From Silene noctiflora (taxonomy: Eukaryota; Streptophyta; Magnoliopsida; Caryophyllales; Caryophyllaceae): a stretch of 47,528 bases of DNA. Of this stretch, positions 11,104 to 22,868 are shown piece after piece. Both the position numbers and the translations under genes were made by a program. The DNA lies in NCBI GenBank assembly GCA_009801015.1, contig VHZZ01000534.1, positions 76,733 through 124,260 on the forward strand, given 5' to 3'. Each line of letters starts with the position of its first letter. Within the stretch, counting starts at the first letter, position 1. The notes beneath the pieces are model-generated. The model did no database searches. It was not told the DNA's origin and saw nothing but the letters and a program-made list of their open reading frames with translations.

Positions 11104-11549
11104 CAGGGTTTTAAATAGCGGTATCGGTCGCGATCGCGGTAACGGAGTCGCGGAATCGTCCTCGACTCGGCCGTCGCGCTCTGAATCGCTGTTATCGCGG
11201 TGATATTTATTTTATAAACTTTTGTAGATATTTCATCATCTATTGACTATTTTATATAAAGTTAAGATTAGTTCTACTTAGTTTAATTAATCTGATCATT
11301 GTTATACAGTTTCTAAGAGCTTTTCATTAAAAAACTTGGCCGGATAAGTTATAACTCGTTCATATCGGGTTCATCACGGGCTGTAACGAGCCGAGTTGGC
11401 CGATACACGTTATAAATCGGTCTTCTCGGCCGATACTTTCTTGTTTTCAATTTGTCCGATACATCTCGGGATATCTCGTACCGCCGGCCTCCGATATCGA
11501 TACATCTCGGGCGATACGATACGTCTCGGCCGAGATTTAAAACCATGCT
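11104..11549. mobile_element. Inverted-repeat element with GC-rich ends (TTTTAAAT...CGGCCG type)
   Basis: The left end CAGGGTTTTAAATAGCGGTA is an inverted, diverged copy of the right end CGAGATTTAAAACCATGC. The right 200 bp is built from short reiterated CGATAC and TCTCGG words, making a GC-rich island in AT-rich DNA. The open frames on both strands here (11349-11546 minus, 11396-11614 plus) are products of these words, not genes. Confidence 0.6.
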
Positions 11550-12420
11550 CTACGCATGTACAATCCTTCGAGTTCAAAGAATTCAAGTTCTGGGGTAATT
11601 TGTTGTATGTGTGAATGTGTCCATGGTTTTAACGGGAGAGAAGAGTTAGGATGGGACAGTGGTGGAGCCTGGAGAAGTGTTTGATGGTGGTGGTAAGGGT
11701 GGTAACTGGTAAGAGATGTTATATTGTTGGAATGTTAAAATTGGGTTAATTTACAAAGAATAATCTTAAACATTTAAGAGGTAAATTGCGCATTTAAAAA
11801 GGATTGTTGCCAAATTGCACATAACTTCAAACGTTTGAGGACTATTTGGTATTTTCCCCCGCTTACAACAAAAAAATCACTCTCAAATCTCAGTGGAGTC
11901 ATTCCTGCGACACCAGTTAAAACATAGTGGTTATTTAGATAACTTAAAATGATAATAGCAAGAAAAATTCATCAAATGACCGTTATTTTCTCTATTTCAA
12001 AATTGAATAACGCAGTCAATGTAAACTAGTTTTAATGAATATTAAACTTTATTTCATTTATAATGCAAAATTTAAAATAATGCGTTCAATCTCGTTTTAC
12101 ATGATTGAATCACTTCTTAATTTCTTATGTTGAATTATTATGAAAAAGAAAAAGAAAATGACATGGTAATTGTTTGTGTATGACCAAAATGTAGAAAGAG
12201 TAGGCCAAACAAGGCAGCCATGTGCATAAGACACAGTGTCCTAATCACAAAAGTGATAAATACAGAAACGACCAAAATGCTTAGCAGAACATGGCACAGC
12301 AAAAATGGACCACATCCACAACAAAGAGTCTCATGTCATGCCCCATTTGGGTTGGCTAATCCGGCTAACTATAATTTATGTAAGATTTTGCATTGCAAGA
12401 AAAAGGAGCTGTATTAAGGT
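11550..12420. other. Intergenic, no gene seen
   Basis: Includes a GTGG/GGTGG-rich patch at 11650-11720 and AT-rich sequence. The plus frame at 12220-12417 has no domain and no supporting splice context. Confidence 0.45.
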
Positions 12421-12423
12421 TAT

Positions 12424-12612
12424 CACTGATTATCATTTGTGACGGGTAATATTCGTCACAAGTTTATGACGGGTTAAATAAGACTCACTTGATTAGACAA
12501 AGACAAGCTATTTTGTGATTCTTTAGGCACTTTTTCTTTTGTGTTATTTACCCATATGGGTAATACTTAACCTTATGACGGATATACCCGTAACAAGGGA
12601 GACTTATTCTAA
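12424..12612. mobile_element. Fold-back element with TTATGACGG motifs
   Basis: The left part GTGACGGGTAATATTCGTCA with TTATGACGGGTTAAATAAG is inverted in the right part (CTTAACCTTATGACGGATATACCCGT). TACCCATATGGGTA forms a perfect inner palindrome. It is related in its end words to the fold-back family at 30.0 and 35.0 kb. Confidence 0.6.
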
Positions 12613-13170
12613 GGTTATTCACCACTTATATACTAGTCATATTTACATACTTGGCTTCTTTTGCTTTGTGTTGTTGTCTTCTTCTATTGAGACAACAATT
12701 TTTTCATTTTATTATTATTCTTTTGTGTTTGATTTCTCAACTAAGTTAAGTTTTAGTTCATTAATATGGTATGTCATCGGTGGCTAAATTTGTTGGCATG
12801 GATGAGTGATTAGCTATTAGGGTATTTGTGTTGTTATTGGCGCTATAGAGGCGGCTGGAATTAGAGTCGATTATGGCAGTTAATAAAAGAACTTATGATT
12901 ATTTGCAAGAATAATTCTTATATTAAACAATTTAATAACGGTATTTATTTTCGCAGTACGTTTTTTACTCAATACTTAAACCTTAACCATCTTCGAATAT
13001 AAATTAAAATTCTTCAATTATGAACGATTATTCAAGTGACGAACAGGTAATTAATTCGTTAATCCTATATTACTTATTAATTGTAATATTTTTTGTAATT
13101 TAGTTTCTTTTTTAGTTAGGGTTTAGGGTGTAACTTAATTAATGGGTATAAAAAATAGTAACGGTGAAAG
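12613..13170. other. Intergenic, no gene seen
   Basis: The plus frame at 12539-12787 overlaps the previous element and is T-rich. No support for a gene. Confidence 0.45.
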
Positions 13171-13305
13171 TCAGTTGTAGGGCGTGGCTGGAATGGTCTG
13201 TCACCGGCGGTAGGGTAGGGCGTGTCTGGGATGGTGGCGAGACGAGGACGGCGGTAGGGTTAGGTCGTCGGCAGTAGGGTAGGGCGTGGCTGGAATGACA
13301 GTACA
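13171..13305. repeat. Degenerate GTAGGGTAGGGCGTGGCTGG minisatellite
   Basis: The words GTAGGGCGTGGCTGGAATG and GTAGGGTAGGGCGTG recur about four times with interruptions by GGCGGTAGGG and GACGAGGACG. The strand is strongly G-biased. Confidence 0.6.
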
Positions 13306-13520
13306 AATTGAACGATTATACAATATTGTTGAATGATTATACAATAATGTTGAATGCAGTATAAATTCATCCATCAAATTCATAAAAATGGTCCATTTTT
13401 CAGTTAACAGTATGCATATCAATCATCTAGTAAACAAAAGTCTCTTTTTTGGAGAATCGTTTTTCTGTCCTTTATTTTGGGGGTTTTCCAGTTAATTTTG
13501 GGGTTAGTTACAGTTTTAAT

Positions 13521-13912
13521 ATAGATAAGAGTAGTTCGTTGATAGTTCATCGGACAATACTTTGAATAGATACAAGTTATATGTCAAGGATTTTCGGAAC
13601 CAGTAAGAGATATTTTTCCTTTTACAATAAATCGAAAGATTCCTCAAAAACTGTATGAAGATAGCAATACGAGGACGAGTTGAATTGTCCGATTATGGGC
13701 GGGGTAAGATAGTAATATAGATAAGAGTAGTTCGTTGATAGTTCATCGGACAATACTTTGAATAGATGCAAGTTATATGTCAAGGATTTTCGGAACCAGT
13801 AAGAGATATTTTTCCTTTTACAATAAATCGAAAGATTCCTCAAAAACTGTATGAAGATAGCAATACGAGGACGAGTTGAATTGTCCGATTATGGGCGGGG
13901 TAAGATAGTAAT
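13521..13912. repeat. 196-bp tandem duplication
   Basis: Two head-to-tail copies, 13521-13716 and 13717-13912, both beginning ATAGATAAGAGTAGTTCGTT and ending GGGCGGGGTAAGATAGTAAT. I see only one clear difference (GATACAAG versus GATGCAAG), so the duplication is young. An open frame on the minus strand falls within it but has no recognised domain. Confidence 0.95.
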
Positions 13913-14400
13913 ATATCGAACACATAATTTAAATGTAAAAATTTGTCCTCTAAAAAAGGAAATATTGAATGAATTGATCACAAATTATACAAATTATGAG
14001 ATTTAACTATTTTTTGTTTATCTGGAGAGGCTATTAATGGAAGATTAAATGAAATTTCCACAATGACTAATCCTTCTGAAATCATTTGCAAATAAAAATT
14101 GCGTTTGTACCCCAAAAGTCATTTTGGTTAGAATCGTTAGACGAAAGAATTTAATGATTATGTTGATACATTCGAGTAATTAAACATTTCACAATTAGTA
14201 AACTATATTTCCTATTATGGCGTGGTAGTTTCTAATAAATTCGTTTTCGATAATAAATATCCTTTGTATGTACCAAATGACGTTCTATTAATGAATTGTT
14301 CGTCTATTTAAAAACGAAAATAAAAAATTAGGAAATTAAAAACGAGTTGAACAATCAAACGATAAAATAGGTTGGTCTTACAGTTATACTCCATAGTAGT
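13913..14400. other. Intergenic, upstream of the prefoldin gene
   Basis: AT-rich, no repeat or gene recognised. The distal promoter of the prefoldin gene should lie in its 3' part. Confidence 0.45.
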
Positions 14401-14638
14401 CCAGAATACTTTCCTTTCCACTGCCCAAGTAAATATCCCGCTCCAAACCGCAACAATCAAAGCCCAAACTAATATCCAAAATCCAACTCAAACGCCAATC
14501 CGATTCAACATCTCCAACATTTGGACTCAAGTCTCCCTCACGGCTTCACCTAGTCCAACACCCCACTCTAAAATCACCACCAAACTCACCAACAAAACCA
14601 CCGCAAAACCCTAGATAATCTCTCCTCCGGCGGAAACC
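14401..14638 (+). promoter_or_regulatory. Promoter-proximal and leader region of the prefoldin gene with site II and telo box
   Basis: An AGCCCA motif (reverse of TGGGCT, a site II core) lies near 14460, and a telo box AAACCCTAG at 14606-14614, 25 bp before the ATG. This pair is common at growth-related housekeeping genes such as ribosomal and chaperone genes and suits a prefoldin subunit. The run of codons open at 14372-14614 is C-rich leader sequence, not a separate gene. Confidence 0.6.
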
Positions 14639-17600
14639 ATGGCGGAGACGACGACAGTGAGTGAAAGAAGAGGAATTCCGGCGGCGGCGTTTGTTGAAGA
14701 TGTTCAAATTTATCTCGATCAATTAGGTCTTGATGTCAACTCTACTCTTGCTTTTCTCCAAGAACGGTAATTTTTCAATATCTCATAATTTAACTAATTC
14801 AATTTATTATTATCATATGATCAGGTGCTGAATTAGTTGCACCTCATGGATTATTTTGTTTAGATCATTAGTAAGCTTGATTTTTAGCTCATCATGTTGT
14901 TTTCCGCAAGTATCGGACACGACACGGTGTCGGAGTATCGGAAACAGTTATTTTCAGCGAAATTTTGGTGCCGTGACGGATACTTCAAATGGCGGACAGG
15001 CTACACGAGACCAAAGTGAAGTATCGGAGTAACATAGGTTTAGATCAGTAGTAAATTTGATTTTAGGTCATTATGTTTGTTTTGGAGATTTTGGTGTTAT
15101 GCTGTCAATTTATGTGAAATTGTTATGTTGTAGCTGTAGTATTCATTTTATTCCCGTTGATTTTAGCTCAATTTTTGTTAAATTGTAGGTATAACTGTGC
15201 TTAGGTAATGTAGTAATGATGGTAGCAATGGTCAATTGTGTCGATGCAATGTGTGTGAACTTGGTAAATCAGTTCTCTCCAGATTTTTTTTGCTGAGATC
15301 AAATTTTCGAAGATTGAGTTACTATGAATACTTTACAAATAGGCGAGATGTTAGACTCTTAATATGTGTAGCACAGTAGTTAGTTTGATCGCTACTGTTG
15401 TTATGGTATGAATTTGTGTGAAATTGACGTATTTGTTTTTTAATTTTTATTTTAATGTCACCTTGTAGCTGTAAGACTCCCTGTGTCCCATTCATTTGTT
15501 TAGCTTATATTAAAATACCCCTCACAAAGAGTAAAAAAGGTTAACAATTGACTAGGACACAGTGAGTATTCATTTTGTATCTCATTTACGCAAGTTTTTA
15601 GCTCTATGTTTGCTAAAGGCTATAGGTATGGAGTATATGATTGTTCATAGGTTTATGTATTAATGTTGTGAGCAACGTGGTTGATTATGTCTATGCAATG
15701 TTTGCGTAGTTGTTCATCATTTTCACCAGTGTGTGTGTGCCAAGAATCTGAGATCCAAATTTTGGAAGTTTGAATTGCTGTGAGAAACTTAAAAATAGGT
15801 GAAATTTTAGACTTTTAGTGATGTGCATCGGAGGAGTCTTTAGCACACTTTTGAGAGTTCAGGCGACTTATTGTGTCTCCTGATGTGATAATTTTGGTTA
15901 AGAGTTCCCAATCTCCGACATGCTGCTTGATTTGTTCACGCTCCCATGTTTGGAATGTGTGAATTTTTATTGGATTTTTAATTTCAAATTCATTTTTGAT
16001 TACTTGTAGTATTATCTGGTTAATTTTGGTCAGAATTTAAAAGGAAGTGTGGTGTTTTAAGTTGTTCAAATTCTGAAAATACGACAATACAAGTACTATT
16101 CAGGCTCATCTGTCTTGTAGCTCTTGTTTACTGTTTAAATACGTAAAGTTGAATCTTGTATGCACTGTTAATGGCTTATATGAGTCTGTATAATCCATTA
16201 ATTCTTGTAACACTTGTCACTAGCCATTGATTTCTGCATTATATTTCAGGCTTCAACAATACAAGATAGTTGAGATGAAGCTTCTTGCTCAGCAGAGAGA
16301 GCTTCAGGTACTCTTATCCCTTTTAAGTTCCTTCCTTTCCCAGAGGAAAAAAGTCAATGAATTTAGCATGTTCGGTTGAGTAATTTGACAAATGGGTGAT
16401 ATAATCTTGTAAATACATCAGATGTTGTGCTGGGTTGAATATACTTGCTTTTCTATTCTATTCTATTCTATTTTCTTTACTTAGCTGGAATCCTTAGTCT
16501 ATTGTAAGCAAAGACCTATTATGCTTTAATCTTTATTCCACGAAATTGGGGTAAAACCCAGTAGTATTTGTTAAGGAAAATTCCATTAATACTTTTATGC
16601 GTACTGCAAAAAGTAGTAGAATCTGTTTTGGTTTGTCAATAAATTACTTTCAACATGGGAAAAATAATTGCAAAAGCTCAAAAAAAATTCACATATTAAA
16701 TATTAATTCTAAACTATGTAAAAAAAAAAAAAATTGGGTCAAAACTCAGTTATTTTGATTATTTGTATATTTGTAGGGTATACCAAAAAGTAACAGAGAT
16801 ATTTGGTTAAATGTTGGTTAAAGTAGGCTTCAATAAAACATTAAAAAAAAAGAGTTGAGGCTTGTAAGTAGGTTAAAATTTAGAAATTACATTGTTTAAT
16901 ACAGGAAATAGGGCTAAGTAGTTATGCTACTGATAACGTAGTCTTAGACTCTTAGTAGCTAGATTTATTCAAAAAGTATGCCTTTAGGCAATTAGGCCTT
17001 ACTTGCATTCACGTTTAGGTTGAGACTTGATTTCACAATCGGGCAGATGGATGAGCTCTTAGGTCTTGTTTGGATACTAAAATTGTAAGGAAGGAAGGGG
17101 ATGGGGGAAGAGGGAAGGGAAAGGGAAGGAAGGAAAAGAGAGGGGAATGGAGGGAGGGACTTCTCCCTCAAAATCGTTCCTTTCTTGTAGGGGAAATGAT
17201 TTGTCATGTAGGAGGGAATAGAGGGATCCATTTTCCCTCCCTTTCCAAATCCCTCTCCCTCCATTTTGCTATCCAAACAATGTAAATTGGCCCCCTCCAA
17301 ATCCCTTCCTTCCTTCTCCCTCCAAATTTCCCCATCCAAGCATGGCCTGAGTGTACATGTGGGAGAAGGTGCTTAGGAAGTTTTGAGAATCAGTATAGTC
17401 AAAGTCTAGACCTATCAAGGGTTCGAGGCCTTCCAGTTCAAATTTTCAGAGGAACATATCATATGGAAAGTACATGGGCCTTGCACCTTTGAGCTGCATG
17501 CCTGTTCAGCTGATACATGGTTTGCAACAGGTTTAGATTTTAGTGCTTACATCGTTATGCACCAAATGAATCTGAACCACAATCATATTGAGAAAGCGGC

Positions 17601-20600
17601 TAACGTTGAAAACATATAGATCCCTCAAGGCTAACTATTATGCCGTATTTTGGAAATGAGTTCAAACTTTGGTCATCTTTCAAATTGTTGGATTAATAAC
17701 TTTGTTTTTTAGATGAAATAAAATTTGTTGAAGACTCAAGGCTATTAATGTGGAGATTATATAGAGCCGTTGAGGCAGGTTATCCTGCTGGGTTTTAGAC
17801 TTTAACTCTTTAAGTAATGTGGTAAAAAAACAGTTAATGATGTTTGAACACCTCAATAGTTCAGGCTTACTCAAATAATTGATTTTATGGATGATATCAT
17901 GAATTTTGTGGCTCCAATTTAGAGGATTTTTTTTCGAGGTTCCTGTATTTGTTAACTTGAAACTCTTGAGGGTTATGGGATATTGGAATTCCTGATTTAT
18001 TCTTAATTCTGTCCATTGGATCTACTTATCCTGAACCAATTTTAGTGAGGGGACACATTTGAGTCAAATTTAGAACTTTCCGCAGTTTGGCAACTTTAGT
18101 CTGTTGTTTTGGGAAGAATATCTTTTAGTCTTGTGTCGGTAGATGAGATGCTCATACTCTTGTCAAAATATGCTCTTTATCAGTTATCTTATTAAATTCT
18201 TGGTATGTACTCAATTACTGAAGTAAAGAAATATCATGATCTGAAGTTGTCTATCTTTGATTTACTCATACATCTTTTTTTCTCAGGCAAAGATTCCTGA
18301 TATTGAGAAGTGCTTGGACATTGTTGCCACCTTGCAGGCGAAGAAGGGTACGGGTGAGGTTCGTTGCTGTGTATCTTCATCGTATTTTCTCATATCGAGC
18401 AACTCTAGATTATCCATGGCTTTACTCACCATTAGGAATTAAGGATCATCCTCTTTCGTTAGTGCATGTTTAGCGCTTTTTATTATTAAAATTAAAATTA
18501 AAATACATTACATTTTAATCACTAATAGCTTAATGTGCATAATCTTCGGATTTGGAAGTCTACATTATACATTTTCAAGGGAGTCTGGGAGGGAATAAGA
18601 GAAGATTTTGTTGATTTGCTCTAGCGTTTTTACTTGGTTTGAAAAACCTTAAAACCTGAAGAATAATAACGGGTGTATCAATCATTGCAAAAGATGTTGT
18701 AGAAGCTTACATCAATACTCTCCTTTTATTACGAGAAAGTAAACATTCCGTTTAGAAAATGAAAAGGAACCACGTATTTGGTCCTTTCATCTTACCCTAG
18801 AAGCTTAAAGAGACGCGTGCCTATGTTCAAGGATAATCTCATTTGTGTAGCTCATCATGTCATTTATTCTACTTCAATATGATTCAACATGCTGGTCTCC
18901 TTTTTTGGGTATAAATAACAGCCAGTTCAGTAATTATGTTTTTGTAACAAAGTTTATATATAAAAGTTTGGTTGGGCGGTATTTGAAGAGTCTTCTTATA
19001 TTTGCTTAATTGTTGTGAAATTTTATATTAGTAATCAAAATTTGTCATCTTTCACCATGAGCAAATTTTATACCTACTTCACAACCTTGTCATAGCTCCA
19101 GTTTTAAGAATTCCCTACGGCTTCGATTGCGGCCAAGTAACGTTTTCCTATAATATTTTTAGGCCACGTATCTAACACCACACGTGAGATACTAAGACAC
19201 AAAGAAGTTATAAGTAAGGATAGGGACAAACTGCTTGAAACTTTTGAAAACGTAGTCCTTGATAGTTTTTTGTTCAATCGAGTTTGATGGAATGGACACA
19301 AAGAACCGTGGGGTAGTTAAAGAATTCTCAAACTAAGTGTGTTTAAAGTACCAGGAGAGAATGGGAGGAGTAGAGAAGAGGCAGGGTTGCCGGATTCACT
19401 CAAGTAGTCTACGATAATCGAATGGCCTGAATTCGCAAATCAAGTTGCCCAAATTCATGGATAAATTCGCAAAAATTATTTAATTGGAAGTGCTGTAGAT
19501 GTAGATACAGAAAAATAGGAAACTTACATGTTTAATTTCGGCTAAATGCCATGCTTAAAAATTTTAATCCAAAAAGTATTCATTTAGATGTACTGAATTT
19601 TGATTTTGTCTTGGTTATAGGAAGAAAATGAGTGAAAAGAAGATTAGGTTAATATCATACACAAAGAAGAAAGTATAATGTTACAACACACCAATTGTAG
19701 TATTGTTGAAATGATGCACAATATAATATTGAAAATATATTTGCGAAGGTAAATAAGAGGTGAGTAAGAAAGAACCATATAATAAAGATAAATAGTATAG
19801 GGCGAAAATATTAGGCAAAATGATATCACTCTCAACCAAGTAAGAAATGAGGTGCTTAGGGAAAAGGTGAAAGTGGCGCCAATAAAGGACAAGATGATGG
19901 AAAATTGACTAAGATTGTTTGGCATGTGAGAAGGAGACCTATGGACACAGCGGTTAGGAGGCTCGAGACCCGGAACATAAGAGGTTGCTAGGGGTAGAGG
20001 GAGACCAAAACAGACTTGGTTGAGAGTGATAGAATATGATATGGGATTTCTTGGGCTTGGAAAGGGTATGGTGATGGAGAGGGTACAATGGAGGGAAACG
20101 ATACATGTGGAGTTTTAGTATCTGCTCTTATTTGAACTATTTAGTCTTTTTATTTTAATTTTTTTAAAAAAAATTATTTGTTTTCTTTTCAGTTTTATTA
20201 AACATTTTACCTATTTCTTATAAATAATACTTGGTTTACTTTTAAGGTTTTTCGTAATATTAATTTATACTTTGATTTTCAAAACATTGTTTTAATTTGT
20301 GGTTTGGATTTACATTCTAAGTTTATATAAAAGAAATTTGAGCTTTGATTTTCAAACCTATTAAGTTTAACTTGACTTTTGTATTATGTTTCACTCCCCA
20401 TTTGCTTTTCACTTTTCTTTTTCTATATTTTCGCATTATGAGGTGTGCGAAAGGATTATTCATGTCTGCCGAGCTCAAATCATTTTGGAATTAAGGCCTA
20501 TAATATTCTGAATTCCTGAATATTGTATTGTATTTTAACATTAAAAAAATCAAATGTATAAACATTGTGAAATTTGCTAAGTTCTGTATTGTAATACTCC

Positions 20601-22868
20601 CAAGCGCGACGGATTCTCTATCAAGAGCGACTCACATTTTTACCTTTTTCATATTGGGATTGTTGTGAATCTTGTAACCCCTTGAGGAGGGTAGGGAAAG
20701 GTTAAAAGGGGCCGGGGGATTTCATCATTTTCTTTACAACTTTCTCCAAGTTTGAAGGGGTTTGATTCACTATAGACTTATAGAGTATAGAACAATGTTT
20801 TCCCCCTGCCCTTTCCTTCCCTTACCTTACCGACCCTTTATCAACTTAAGCAAAAATGATTCTGCTCGCCTGCCTTCCCATCTTTATCTGCAAACCTAAT
20901 GCTACTAATCTGTTAGGAGTCTTTAATCATTCAAATAAGTAGGAAAGTCCCTAGAATTATTCCTGTAAAGTTGTAGTAGTTGCTTATGAAGCAAAATTAC
21001 GTCATACTATATGACGTAATAATGAGTTTAGATCAAATCCGTATTTGTTAACAGGACTACTGGCTGAAATCTTAGTGATGGCATCTACATAACCTGTTCT
21101 AAAATTGATTCCTTGTTAGTGAGCTAATAAACGGTCATCTGCGGTGTATATTTCATGAAAACCTTCAAATGCTGTTCTGAATTTGAGATCCCATATTTCT
21201 CTGTAGTTCACTTCAATAAATTATTTTTTAGAATGCATTGACCAAGCTATTCATAGCCAAGCCTGTCAAATAGACTCAAATTGTCAGCTGGACCGAACTT
21301 CCTTAGAAGCACAAATTGAAATTAAAGCTTTTCGATTGTTTTTTCTCCCTTATTATATTTGTTCAAGATTGTAATGCAATGCATCATTATTTGTATGCAG
21401 CCCTTGCTAGCTGATTTTGAAGTTTCAGAAGGCATATATTCTCGTGCTCGTATAGAGGATTCAGATTCAGTTTGCTTATGGCTGGGGGCAAATGTGATGT
21501 TAGAATATTCATGTGAAGAGGTAGGCATATAGTTCTCAAATCTGCATTTTAGGCTCCAGGTTACAGAGTGTAGATCTGACGTATTTGTGCACCTGTTTGT
21601 CAGGCAAGTTCTCTTTTGACGAAGAACCTGGAAAATGCAAAAGCCAGTTTAGATGTGTTGGTTGGTGATCTACAATTTTTGAGGGACCAAGTGACTATTA
21701 CACAGGTTTGACATTTTATTGCAAATTGGATGTATTACATTTTCTTAAAAGTACAATAGTGTCTATTTTGAATATTTGCATGTGAAGATTTGGGGTTAGC
21801 TAACATGAATCATCAATTGAAACTGTGAACGACCAGTTACATAAAGAAAAGAAAATGTGTGAAATAGACGGATAGTTGACAATCTGCTAATCAATGTACA
21901 GTGTAGACAGATAGCTGACATGCCTGTAAATTTCCCATTTCATTTCAAAGACATTTATATCGCTGAATCTCTTCATGACAACTAAGTTTCTTTTTGGGAC
22001 TGACAAAATATAAGATGCACAAGCTGGGAGTAAGAGAATTAAAACTAAAAGTGTAAAAGATGTGAATGTTGTTAATTGGCTTAAGATTACTGTTATTCAA
22101 TGTTTAGATTAGAAAACGTTTACAGATGTTTGTAAGTATAAGAATTTCATTACTAACCATACTAATTTTTTTAGTTGATTAGGATGCTGGGGGTGACTGA
22201 CACCTGTACTGCATAACTGAACATACCATTGCTGTAGACTGTAGTGTCTCTTCAGGCCCTCCCTGAGGTCATTTAGGGAAATGCTCCTGTAAGAGAATAA
22301 TTGTTTTAAGCTTAAAGGGAATTTGGTTATCAAGGGAGTCTTGCACTCTTGCCGCCTTGCCGGTGGTTATGTTTGAAAACTTAACACTATATCTGTACCA
22401 AAAAGTTTAATCACTGTCGCTTATTGATCAAAGTTTAATCACTGTCAGTTATTTGGCCCTGTAGAGGTTAATATAAAAGACATCATTTAAACTTTAAAAA
22501 TTAACTAGTATGTAAATTTTATTGTTATTTTCGGACAAATCAAAATGTAATAGTTATAATTCATTTTGGGACAGAGGAAGCTTATTTATCTTGTACAGTT
22601 GTACTAGTAAACTAGATCATAGTTTGTACTATGGAAATTGTAACACCATTGCTTAGTGCCCTTGCAGCCATATCATTGCTTTAGTACCCATACCATTGCT
22701 GACTTCCTGATTGCTAACTATCAAACCAAGCTAGTAAAGCTATGTACGACGCTAAATCGTGTGCTAATAATCAAACAGGTTACAGTTGCTCGGGTTTACA
22801 ACTGGGATGTCCATCATCGTAGACAAAAAACTGCAGTTGGTGCTTCTGGCTCTGGTGAAGATGCATGA
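14639..22868 (+). CDS. PFD3: Prefoldin subunit 3 (VBP1-like), six exons
   Basis: Exons: 14639-14766, 16250-16307, 18287-18358, 21401-21520, 21604-21705 and 22779-22868. Every junction is GT/AG. Intron 1 splits the Arg43 codon and all others fall between codons. The joined frame gives 189 residues, close to the usual 190-195. It starts [20 protein letters not shown] and ends with an acidic GSGEDA tail. The N-terminal helix begins near [13 protein letters not shown]. The central part ([19 protein letters not shown] and [18 protein letters not shown]) forms the beta-hairpin core, and [20 protein letters not shown] with [20 protein letters not shown] is the C-terminal coiled coil. It is an alpha-type subunit of the hexameric prefoldin that passes unfolded actin and tubulin to the CCT chaperonin in the cytosol; plant prefoldin also has nuclear roles. 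Upstream telo box and site II motifs suggest housekeeping expression. Confidence 0.95.
14857..15082. repeat. Insertion flanked by 45-bp imperfect direct repeats in PFD3 intron 1
   Basis: TTTAGATCATTAGTAAGCTT at about 14858 recurs as TTTAGATCAGTAGTAAATTT at about 15039, each followed by similar sequence (GATTTTTAGCTCATCATGTT; GATTTTAGGTCATTATGTTT). Between them is a GC-richer block with repeated TATCGGA and ACACG words. Confidence 0.65.
15474..15569. mobile_element. Stowaway-type MITE in PFD3 intron 1
   Basis: The left end GACTCCCTGTGTCCCATTCA matches, inverted, the right end TTGACTAGGACACAGTGAGT. Length about 95 bp. Confidence 0.8.
17060..17350. mobile_element. MITE with purine/pyrimidine-asymmetric arms in PFD3 intron 2
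   Basis: The left end AGGTCTTGTTTGGATACTAA pairs with the right end CATCCAAGCATGGCCTGA, and a GGAAGGAAGGGG-rich left arm pairs with a CCCTTCCTTCCTTC-rich right arm. The element is about 290 bp and could fold into a long hairpin in the pre-mRNA. The open frames on both strands here are the complementary arms, not genes. Confidence 0.75.
19846..20118 (+). mobile_element. LINE (RTE-like) C-terminal relic in PFD3 intron 3
   Basis: In broken frames the plus strand reads [14 protein letters not shown], then LRLFG and [17 protein letters not shown], then [20 protein letters not shown] and [11 protein letters not shown] followed by a stop. This is the conserved tail behind the reverse transcriptase of plant RTE-type LINEs (consensus style RWFGH.RRRP...GRGRPK.TW...W). 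At least two frame changes and an internal stop show it is dead. Only the 3' end remains, as expected for 5'-truncated LINE insertion. It lies in the sense orientation of the host gene. Confidence 0.8.
20996..21020. promoter_or_regulatory. Perfect inverted repeat with two TGACGT boxes (PFD3 intron 3)
   Basis: ATTACGTCAT and ATGACGTAAT are perfect 10-bp arms around a 5-bp spacer. TGACGT is the core bound by TGA-type bZIP factors. It may equally be a chance palindrome or a MITE remnant. Confidence 0.4.

Noticed and set aside
14372-14614. 80-codon plus-strand frame just before PFD3
   Set aside because: C- and A-rich leader with a telo box; T/P/N-rich peptide without a domain. Best seen as untranslated leader.
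16992-17339. 115-codon minus-strand and 71-codon plus-strand frames
   Set aside because: Both are the two arms of a MITE hairpin.
19644-19925. 93-codon minus-strand frame rich in hydrophobic residues
   Set aside because: Antisense to the start of the LINE relic and AT-rich; the apparent membrane segments reflect composition.
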